Source: Lachnospiraceae bacterium UBA4381
GTDB taxonomy: Bacteria > Bacillota > Clostridia > Lachnospirales > Lachnospiraceae
NCBI GenBank assembly: GCA_002391105.1
Contig: DGRT01000047.1
Location: forward strand, 1-6,156
Length of the DNA: 6,156 nucleotides
Direction of reading: 5' to 3'
A model generated the notes under the pieces. The model worked only from the letters and a program-made list of their open reading frames with translations. It was not told the origin of the DNA and made no database searches. Shown here piece by piece: positions 1-5,282 of the stretch; position 1 is the first letter of the stretch, and each line of letters opens with the position of its first letter. A program made the translations under genes and the position numbers.

Positions 1-793
1 TATCCGCAGCCTCCAGCGCGTCGTCTGAGGAATTGGATACAGCATAACCTATTCCTGCTGTTCTTATCATATCCGCATCATTATCAGCATTTCCAAATGC
101 GGCAGTTTCCTCCAGTTGCATCCCCAGAAGCTCTGCTATACGCCTAAGTCCTCCGGCCTTTCCGGACCTCTCATCTGATATTTCTATAAGTTCAGGAATA
201 GAGCTTGTTACATATACTCCATCAACCTCAGTTGCAAGCCGCTCCATAAGCTCATCAAAAAGCGATACATCAAAAACATTATAATTCATACAGTCAAGAA
301 CAGTCTCATGCTCTCTTATAAATGCCCTTATATCATCTTCCGGTCTTCTGGTTTTTCTAAGATATGCCTTTCTGTGTTCCGATATCTTATCATTACTCAG
401 AAGTGTATCCAGCAGCCGTCTGTCGCTGTGAGGCACTCCCTTGGTAAAGGCATCCAGATAAACCGTTTCTATATAATCATCTGCAAGCTTCACTATCTGC
501 CTGACAGAGTTTTCCTTTAATGTATAGGCTGCAATGCATCTTTTTTCTTTTACGTCAAATATATTCGCGCCATTTGAACATATAGCATATCTAATCCCCG
601 GAACCTGAAGCAGTTCTTCCGGAAGCGAATAAAAAGAACGTCCACTGGCTATAACCGGTTCTATCCCACAGCGAGCGGCCTCGGTAAAGGAATAACTTGT
701 TTTTTCGGTAAGCCTCCCGTCACCATCCAGAGCTGTATCATCCAGATCAAACGCAACCAGGCGTATATACTTTTTTCTGTCCTCGATGTTCAT
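1..793 (-). CDS. Cof-type HAD-superfamily hydrolase (3' end cut by window edge)
   Basis: This is a predicted cytoplasmic phosphatase of the Cof/HAD-IIB group, enzymes that usually remove phosphate from sugar phosphates, nucleotides or cofactors; the substrate cannot be read from sequence. The frame is open for 264 codons from the ATG at 791-793 to the window edge. Motif I is AFDLDDTALDGDG with nucleophile Asp16 and acid/base Asp18. Motif II is ASGR with Ser50. Motif III is SGKAGGL with Lys212. Motif IV is FGNADNDADM (residues 233-242), in which the usual first Asp of GDxxND is Asn235 while Asp239 is kept. Residues ~85-205 form the cap domain. Family members are about 265-290 residues, so only a short C-terminal tail is missing. 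The start has AAAGGATAGG just upstream and leaves the usual short lead before motif I. The gene follows the glycerophosphotransferase gene by 97 nt and probably has its own promoter (822-850). The family is sure; the biological role is unknown. Confidence 0.93.
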   Translation of the reverse strand, partial: MNIEDRKKYIRLVAFDLDDTALDGDGRLTEKTSYSFTEAARCGIEPVIASGRSFYSLPEELLQVPGIRYAICSNGANIFDVKEKRCIAAYTLKENSVRQIVKLADDYIETVYLDAFTKGVPHSDRRLLDTLLSNDKISEHRKAYLRKTRRPEDDIRAFIREHETVLDCMNYNVFDVSLFDELMERLATEVDGVYVTSSIPELIEISDERSGKAGGLRRIAELLGMQLEETAAFGNADNDADMIRTAGIGYAVSNSSDDALEAAD

Positions 794-800
794 ATCCCGA

Positions 801-810
801 CCTATCCTTT
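801..810 (-). promoter_or_regulatory. Ribosome binding site of the Cof-type hydrolase
   Basis: On the minus strand AAAGGATAGG ends 7 nt before the ATG at 791-793. It supports that ATG as the start. The core GGATAGG is the same as in front of the membrane-protein gene at 3317. Confidence 0.6.
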
Positions 811-821
811 TATAGAATCAA

Positions 822-850
822 TGTAATAAAATGTGTCTTTCCAAGGTCAT
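822..850 (-). promoter_or_regulatory. Putative promoter/regulatory element, copy 1 (before HAD gene)
   Basis: Read on the minus strand, this 29-nt element starts ATGACCTTGGAAA and ends GACACATTTTATTACA. It matches 2074-2101 at 24 of 28 aligned bases with one gap, and lies 28 nt before the start codon versus 29 nt for the other copy. ATGACC (845-850) and TATTAC (823-828), 16 nt apart, could be -35 and -10 boxes, but each matches consensus at only 4 of 6 positions. A site for a shared transcription factor is equally possible. The repetition and equal spacing are seen directly; the promoter role is inferred. Confidence 0.5.
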
Positions 851-889
851 TAGCTAAGAGAATAATAACCAACCATTCATGTCTTTAGT

Positions 890-2044
890 CTACCTATTCC
901 CGGACTCTATGTGTGAAACTATATAATCAACTATCCGGCTGGTACTATTCCCGTCACAGGCTCCCATATACTTTTTATAAAACAGTTCCAGTTCCCTGCT
1001 TCTGTCCAGCTCACTTTCCTTCTTAATGGCATCCACAAGATTTCCCACGTTTCTGGTAATAAAGCAAGGAAAAAATTCAGGATCCACATAGAAGCCTCTC
1101 GACTTCCTGTACTCATCAATATCCGGACAAAAAAGGACAAATGGTTTCCTATAGATCGAATAGTCAAAAAGAATAGATGAATAGTCCGTAACAAGAATGT
1201 CCGCTACCGACAGAAGTCTCAATGTAGTAAATCTTTCCAGCTTTCCGTTAAAATACTGTGGATACTGGTCCTTCATCAGAGGATGAGGTCTGAATATCAC
1301 ATAATAATCCTTACCCAGAAGCTCATTTAATTCTTTTTCTGTCACAAGTGATAAGCCTGCCGACTTAGGTCTTGCAGCATTATCGGAAAAGGATGGTGCA
1401 TATAATACTATCTTTTTTCCTTTTGCTTCAGGTATCAAAGAATAAAATATATCCCTGTTCCTCTGATTCCAGCTTTCATCAAAATATACATCTGTTCGAG
1501 CAAGTCCCATAGCCTTCGCCACACCATGTTCCAGATGTAATGCCTTTTCCCATACTGTTTCACATATAGGTGAACTGACAGTAACCAGATCATAATTTGC
1601 TGACACATTTCCATGATAATTTCGTGGAATATCATCCTCTGTATCATATCCCATTTTTTTCAGGAGACCACCCGAATGCCATAGCTGAATAACCTTCGTT
1701 TCCTCTCTCTTTTTGGCAGAAGAAACCGGCAGGAAGTATGTTGATATCACAACTGTTCCTGCCGATGCATAGGCATTCATAAAACCATTCATAAATCTCA
1801 GGAACCTGATAGTTCCCATCTTACTCGCATCTCTACATATAGCCTTCGGTCTGTATCCTCTTTTTTTCAATTCTTTATATACTGCCTGCATGCTGGGATT
1901 TATCCCATCCGAATGCATGTCGGCAAATATTATTCTATCCCGAATCACACTATTATTCTTGCATGCAAGCTTGTACATAAAAGGTAAATGTACATTCTGG
2001 ATATACATTTTCATATATTGCTTCAGATTAAATAATATACTCAT
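890..2044 (-). CDS. CDP-glycerol glycerophosphotransferase family protein (TagB/TagF-like)
   Basis: This 384-residue protein is a predicted cytoplasmic-face enzyme that moves glycerol-phosphate (or a related polyol phosphate) from a CDP-linked donor onto a wall teichoic acid primer, polymer or capsular glycan. It is a single Glyphos_transf domain without signal peptide, about the length of TagB-type enzymes and far shorter than two-domain TagF. Family landmarks are the first His motif VIQLWHSGGLLKKMGYD (His123), the second His motif FRPHPL (His254), ILVTDYSSILFDYS (283-296), PFVLFCPDIDEYRKSRGFY (301-319) and the terminal GACDGNSTSRIVDYI (361-375). The two His residues correspond to those known to be needed in TagF. 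The first motif reads WHSGG rather than the more usual WHGTP or WHAAG, so acceptor or donor may differ. The ATG at 2042-2044 follows GGAG by 12 nt, slightly long. It stands apart from both neighbours (148 and 97 nt) and likely has its own promoter. The family is well supported; the exact substrate is not. Confidence 0.9.
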   Translation of the reverse strand: MSILFNLKQYMKMYIQNVHLPFMYKLACKNNSVIRDRIIFADMHSDGINPSMQAVYKELKKRGYRPKAICRDASKMGTIRFLRFMNGFMNAYASAGTVVISTYFLPVSSAKKREETKVIQLWHSGGLLKKMGYDTEDDIPRNYHGNVSANYDLVTVSSPICETVWEKALHLEHGVAKAMGLARTDVYFDESWNQRNRDIFYSLIPEAKGKKIVLYAPSFSDNAARPKSAGLSLVTEKELNELLGKDYYVIFRPHPLMKDQYPQYFNGKLERFTTLRLLSVADILVTDYSSILFDYSIYRKPFVLFCPDIDEYRKSRGFYVDPEFFPCFITRNVGNLVDAIKKESELDRSRELELFYKKYMGACDGNSTSRIVDYIVSHIESGNR

Positions 2045-2056
2045 TAATTATAACTA

Positions 2057-2060
2057 CTCC
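2057..2060 (-). promoter_or_regulatory. Ribosome binding site of the glycerophosphotransferase-family gene
   Basis: GGAG on the minus strand lies 12 nt before the ATG at 2042-2044. The distance is on the long side. The next Met (residue 11) has no better purine-rich site, so the first ATG is kept. Confidence 0.45.
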
Positions 2061-2073
2061 AACCCTCTGATTT

Positions 2074-2101
2074 TATAATAATATGTGTCTGTTCAAGTCA
2101 T
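2074..2101 (-). promoter_or_regulatory. Putative promoter/regulatory element, copy 2 (before glycerophosphotransferase gene)
   Basis: Read on the minus strand it starts ATGACTTGAACA and ends GACACATATTATTATA, nearly repeating 822-850. It ends 29 nt before the start codon. Possible -10 boxes are TATTAT (2075-2080) and TATAAA (2072-2077); ATGACT (2096-2101) could be the -35 box, giving spacers of 15 or 18 nt. Neither pairing is ideal, so the exact boxes are uncertain. The likeness to copy 1 is the main evidence that the site works. Confidence 0.5.
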
Positions 2102-2123
2102 GCAGATATGACTATCATATTGC
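2102..2123. repeat. Imperfect inverted repeat beside the copy-2 element
   Basis: GCA-g-ATATGA-cta-TCATAT-TGC: six paired bases around a 3-nt centre, extended by three more pairs if G2105 is bulged. It abuts the upstream edge of the promoter-like element at 2074-2101, a common place for an operator. There is no T-run after it in either direction, so it does not look like an intrinsic terminator. Short AT-rich palindromes also arise by chance. Confidence 0.35.
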
Positions 2124-2192
2124 CGTGAAAGCTTGCCTTCAAAAGCGATTCTGACATGTTATTCAGGTCTATTATTAAAATCACTTTATTCA

Positions 2193-3317
2193 TTAATCAT
2201 TAGATATTAAATCTTCTATGGATGTTCCACTGATACCGATTACATTGGCATTATTTCTATCTGCGGCAGCATTAGCAGCCTGCGCAGCAGCTTCCTCTTC
2301 AGAAAGCTCTGTGGTCGGCTCCGCGCCCTCTGCTGCTTCCCCAGTTGCAGCATCCGGACTCGTTTCTGCAGGACTCACAGTAGAGAGACCCCCGCTCTCT
2401 ACAGTTCTCTTCAGAGTTTCCACCTCTGATGCAAGATTCTCTATGGTGGCCTGCATCTCCGCCTGCTTGGACTCATAAGCTGAGTTTCTGTTGCTGAGCC
2501 CTTCTATCTCAAGATTAAGATTATCTATCTCATTATTCTTGGTGGATATAGTCTGATTATAAGAGGTTTCCAGTTCCCTAAGCTGCTCTGCATAATTATC
2601 CTTTATTTCCGGAATAACCAGGAAGTAGAATACCGCCACTCCGATCAACATTCCCGCCAGCATGTAGATATTGGAAAATCTGGCAAGATTCTGCTCACGG
2701 TATTTACGAAGTCTCAGTATCCTGGTTGTCTTTTGATCCTCCGGAACAATCTTCTTGGCAGGACGCAGTTCCTCTATACCATAATAATTATCATAATCTT
2801 CATCAGAAAAATCCATATTTTCTGTTTTCTTCTCAGCCGCTTTGATCTCACGCTGTATCTCTCTGTCCAGCTCTATATCCTGTTCAAGATCAAATCCCTC
2901 ATCTGTATCTTCGCTGAAATCATAATCTCTCTCAATACCACTGCCGGAGGATCTGTCCGAAGAATCTGATACCTCATCTTTCAGCTTGCTTAGTCTTCTT
3001 TCTTCTTCAAGTTCATCCTGTTCAAGCTCTGCTTCAAACTTATCAAGGTCAAATTCTTCATGTTCATCAGCTTCTGATTCATAGGCATAATCCTTTGATT
3101 CATATTTTTCTGAACCGTAATCACCTGAACCATAATCTTCTGATTCGTAATCCTCTGATTCATAATCCTCAGATTCATAATCTTCATCATAAGCCCCATC
3201 CAGAGCAGAATCATATCCATCATCTGAGGACATATCTATCCCGGATTCTCTGATGTCCTCCAGATCATTCACCGAAATCTCATGCATATCAGTTTTATTT
3301 TTGTTCTTCTTACTCAT
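2193..3317 (-). CDS. Unrecognised single-pass membrane protein with acidic pentapeptide repeat and coiled coil
   Basis: I do not recognise a named family. The 374-residue protein has five visible parts. Residues 1-10 are a Lys-rich start (MSKKNKNK). Residues ~11-195 are strongly acidic and probably disordered, including seven tandem pentads of DYESE type at 46-80. A basic stretch RILRLRKYREQNLAR (199-213) leads into one hydrophobic helix at ~216-236 (NIYMLAGMLIGVAVFYFLVIP). A heptad-like coiled coil spans ~238-308. A Pro/Ala/Glu/Thr-rich linker (313-355) precedes the tail NVIGISGTSIEDLISND. The basic flank predicts N-terminus inside and coiled coil outside. This layout recalls short envelope or division coiled-coil proteins, but no homology is visible and no function is assigned. 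The ATG follows the folC stop by 9 nt with GAGGA as ribosome site, so it is probably co-translated with folC. The frame is real: 374 codons with a coherent membrane topology and closely coupled start. Confidence 0.88.
   Translation of the reverse strand: MSKKNKNKTDMHEISVNDLEDIRESGIDMSSDDGYDSALDGAYDEDYESEDYESEDYESEDYGSGDYGSEKYESKDYAYESEADEHEEFDLDKFEAELEQDELEEERRLSKLKDEVSDSSDRSSGSGIERDYDFSEDTDEGFDLEQDIELDREIQREIKAAEKKTENMDFSDEDYDNYYGIEELRPAKKIVPEDQKTTRILRLRKYREQNLARFSNIYMLAGMLIGVAVFYFLVIPEIKDNYAEQLRELETSYNQTISTKNNEIDNLNLEIEGLSNRNSAYESKQAEMQATIENLASEVETLKRTVESGGLSTVSPAETSPDAATGEAAEGAEPTTELSEEEAAAQAANAAADRNNANVIGISGTSIEDLISND
3078..3182 (-). repeat. Seven 15-nt tandem repeats coding DYESE-type pentads
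   Basis: The coding strand holds seven consecutive 15-nt units encoding DYESE, DYESE, DYESE, DYGSG, DYGSE, KYESK and DYAYE (residues 46-80 of the membrane protein). The first three are identical in protein but differ at synonymous third positions (for example TCT/TCA, TAT/TAC, GAG/GAA), so the protein pattern has been kept while the DNA drifted. The later units have diverged. Such arrays can change length by slippage in whole units without breaking the frame. Confidence 0.9.
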
Positions 3318-3323
3318 TACCTA

Positions 3324-3329
3324 TCCTCA
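3324..3329 (-). promoter_or_regulatory. Ribosome binding site overlapping the folC stop codon
   Basis: TGAGGA on the minus strand contains the folC TGA (3327-3329) and the AGGA site of the next gene, six nt before its ATG. Ribosomes ending folC would stop on this site, which points to translational coupling of the two genes. Confidence 0.6.
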
Positions 3330-4724
3330 TGAATTATCACTTGAAATAACAGCTTTAATCTCTCCCACCATGTAAAGCGAGCCAACCACCAGCAGCAGCG
3401 TATCATCAGCCTGCTCACTTCTGGCTGTCTCCCAGGCTTTACTTATATCTCCCAAAGCTCTGACTTTGAAAATCTTATCCTTTTTCATATACTTCCTGAA
3501 CATCTGAACTTCCGTCTGGGCATCACTCTTTCTGTCGCCCTTGATCTCACCTATATAAACATTTTCAAAATCAAGCTCTTCAGTTAGTATCTTTATCATA
3601 CTATCATAATCTTTGTCACTTGCTACAGCAAATATAAGACTAAGCTTGTCCCAGCCGTCTCTTTCCTTGATTACCTTAACTGATTCAACATATTTGAGGA
3701 CAGCATCCTCATTATGTGCCCCATCAATAAGAACATTTGGTTTGATATATTCCATTCTGCCCGGCCAGGAAAATGTATCCAGAGTTTTATGAATAGCAGC
3801 CTCTATATCCGTACCTATGTTCATTAGCTCGAAGGCTGATATAGCCGTTCTTGCATTTTCCCTCTGATATAAAACCCGCATAGCCGGATAGCTGCCTAGA
3901 TCAACACTTACCTTATAATTATATCCATACCCGGAATCTTTAGTCTGCTGTACACTACCCTGCGATGCATCCTGCAACATAGCCGCTGATACATTATAAC
4001 ATGGACTACCAAGTTCCTCAGCTTTTTCTTCTATTACCTTGTCTGCCCTGGAATCACCTGTATTATAAACCACCGGAATACCCTTTTTAATTATTCCAGC
4101 CTTTTCTCCTGCAATACTCTCTATCGTATCTCCGAGATATTGCATATGATCCATTCCAATAGAGGTAATAATGCTGATTTCAGGCGTAAGTATATTGGTA
4201 GCATCCAGTCTTCCGCCCAGCCCGGTCTCATATACTACATAATCACAGCCCTTATCTTTAAAATATAATACCGCCATTATAAAAAGCAGTTCAAAAAAAG
4301 CAGGATGCTGAAGATCTAATTCCGGGACGTTTATATTTTCCGAATCCCGGCAGTTGCTCATAAACTGCTGATCCTGACGATTCATCAGTAGCTTAAGATC
4401 AAGACATTTGTCAATCTTATCAAACAAATCCACCAAATCGTCATCACTTATTTCCTGACCATTTATCTGAATCCTTTCATTCATTCTGACCAGATGAGGT
4501 GATGTAAAAAGTCCCGTCTTAAATCCACTGTTCTGTAAAAAACCGGACATCATCCTGGCAACCGAGCCTTTTCCATTGGTACCGGCTATATGAACAGTCT
4601 TAACTCCGACCTGCGGATCTCCCAACTTATGCAGAAGCCCCAACGTATTACTAAGCTTTGTCTTTTTAGTAAACTTCGGAGTATTATTAATGTAATCAAT
4701 TACCTCGTTATATCTATTGCTCAA
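3327..4724 (-). CDS. folC: Folylpolyglutamate synthase / dihydrofolate synthase
   Basis: This cytoplasmic Mur-ligase-family enzyme adds glutamate, with ATP, to reduced folates (folylpolyglutamate synthase) and in many bacteria also to dihydropteroate (dihydrofolate synthase). The 465 residues show the family order: P-loop HIAGTNGKGSVARM (45-58), TSPHLVRMNERIQING (74-89), the FE-containing helix (141-155), YETGLGGRLDATN (165-177), SIITSIGMDHMQYLGDT (184-200), IAGEKAGIIKKGIPVV (204-219, with Lys208 as the probable carbamylated lysine), WPGRMEYI (320-327), IDGAHNEDAV (333-342) and GSLYMVGEIK (448-457). It is longer than the usual ~420-440 because of extra residues near 110-138 and 245-270. The start is TTG at 4722-4724: TAG lies in frame just before it, GGAGAA sits 6 nt upstream, and the next Met falls after the P-loop. 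It lies 63 nt after queF and 9 nt before the membrane-protein gene. Whether both activities are present is not decided by sequence alone. Confidence 0.97.
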   Translation of the reverse strand: MSNRYNEVIDYINNTPKFTKKTKLSNTLGLLHKLGDPQVGVKTVHIAGTNGKGSVARMMSGFLQNSGFKTGLFTSPHLVRMNERIQINGQEISDDDLVDLFDKIDKCLDLKLLMNRQDQQFMSNCRDSENINVPELDLQHPAFFELLFIMAVLYFKDKGCDYVVYETGLGGRLDATNILTPEISIITSIGMDHMQYLGDTIESIAGEKAGIIKKGIPVVYNTGDSRADKVIEEKAEELGSPCYNVSAAMLQDASQGSVQQTKDSGYGYNYKVSVDLGSYPAMRVLYQRENARTAISAFELMNIGTDIEAAIHKTLDTFSWPGRMEYIKPNVLIDGAHNEDAVLKYVESVKVIKERDGWDKLSLIFAVASDKDYDSMIKILTEELDFENVYIGEIKGDRKSDAQTEVQMFRKYMKKDKIFKVRALGDISKAWETARSEQADDTLLLVVGSLYMVGEIKAVISSDNS

Positions 4725-4730
4725 CTATTA

Positions 4731-4736
4731 TTCTCC
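4731..4736 (-). promoter_or_regulatory. Ribosome binding site that fixes the TTG start of folC
   Basis: GGAGAA on the minus strand, followed by TAATAG and then TTG. The in-frame TAG directly before TTG rules out any upstream start, and the 6-nt spacing is good, so the non-ATG start is well supported. Confidence 0.75.
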
Positions 4737-4787
4737 AAATGTAACTATTCAGGTCGTGCAACTGCCGTACCCATTTTCCCAAAAATC

Positions 4788-5282
4788 CTATCTTCCACCT
4801 GTAAGTCCACTCTCGGCAGGATTCATATCATGATTTACAAGACGACTCCATGCCATTTCCTCCCATTTGGTTCCGGGACGTCCATAGTTTGTATATGGAT
4901 CAATAGATATCCCACCTCTTGGCATAAACATTCCGGTAACCTCTATATACTTAGGATCCAAAAGCGCTATCAGATCCTTCATAATGATATTTATACAATC
5001 CTCATGGAAATCACCATGATTTCTAAAGCTGAACATATATAGCTTTAGAGACTTACTCTCCACCAGATATTTATCCGGAATATAAGATATATATACACAG
5101 GCAAAGTCCGGCTGTCCTGTAATAGGACAAAGACTGGTAAACTCCGGACAGTTGAACTTTACAAAATAGTCCACATCAGGATGCTTATTCTCAAAACGTT
5201 CCAGCACCTCCGGGGTATATGTCTCAGGATACTTGGTTTCTTTATTTCCAAGCAATGTCAGATTATCCTTTTCATCTCTCAT
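4788..5282 (-). CDS. queF: NADPH-dependent 7-cyano-7-deazaguanine (preQ0) reductase
   Basis: This cytoplasmic enzyme reduces the nitrile of preQ0 to the amine preQ1 with NADPH, a step in making the tRNA wobble base queuosine. At 164 residues it is the short Bacillus-type (YkvM) form of the tunnelling-fold family. The sequence FVKFNCPEFTSLCPITGQPDF (40-60) holds the catalytic Cys52 and Asp59. ESKSLKLY (75-82) is the QueF signature for NADPH binding, and FRNHGDFHEDC (86-96) has the substrate-binding His93-Glu94 pair. PRGGISIDPYTNYGRPGTK (121-139) is the conserved C-terminal block. No key residue is missing. The ATG at 5280-5282 has GGAGG ten nt upstream and overlaps the addA end by 11 nt, so the two are probably translationally coupled. 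The other preQ0 genes (queC, queD, queE) and tgt are not in this window, and no preQ1 riboswitch could fit before it because addA coding sequence lies there. Confidence 0.98.
   Translation of the reverse strand: MRDEKDNLTLLGNKETKYPETYTPEVLERFENKHPDVDYFVKFNCPEFTSLCPITGQPDFACVYISYIPDKYLVESKSLKLYMFSFRNHGDFHEDCINIIMKDLIALLDPKYIEVTGMFMPRGGISIDPYTNYGRPGTKWEEMAWSRLVNHDMNPAESGLTGGR

Noticed and set aside
308..520. 70-codon plus-strand open frame
   Set aside because: It is antisense to the cap domain of the HAD phosphatase, which is conserved in the other strand; no supporting motif.
851..889. Hairpin after the glycerophosphotransferase stop (CTAAAGA with TCTCTTAG)
   Set aside because: The stem needs a bulge and a ~20-nt loop and lacks a T-run, so it is not a convincing terminator.
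2121..2192. Intrinsic terminator after the membrane-protein gene
   Set aside because: Only weak 4-bp stems such as GCTT/AAGC and CTGA/TCAG are found, none followed by a T-run; transcript end cannot be placed.
2218..2478. 86-codon plus-strand open frame with an Ala-rich, signal-peptide-like start
   Set aside because: It is antisense to the Ala/Glu-rich tail of the membrane-protein gene; the hydrophobic look follows from reading GCA-rich codons backwards.
2990..3223. 77-codon minus-strand open frame with repeated MNQRI-like units
   Set aside because: It is the 15-nt repeat of the membrane-protein gene read in another frame; the acidic frame is the one with membrane topology and a proper ribosome site.
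4590..5042. 150-codon plus-strand open frame opposite folC and queF
   Set aside because: It lies wholly opposite two strongly conserved genes, crosses their boundary, and its translation shows no recognisable motif; it is a shadow frame.
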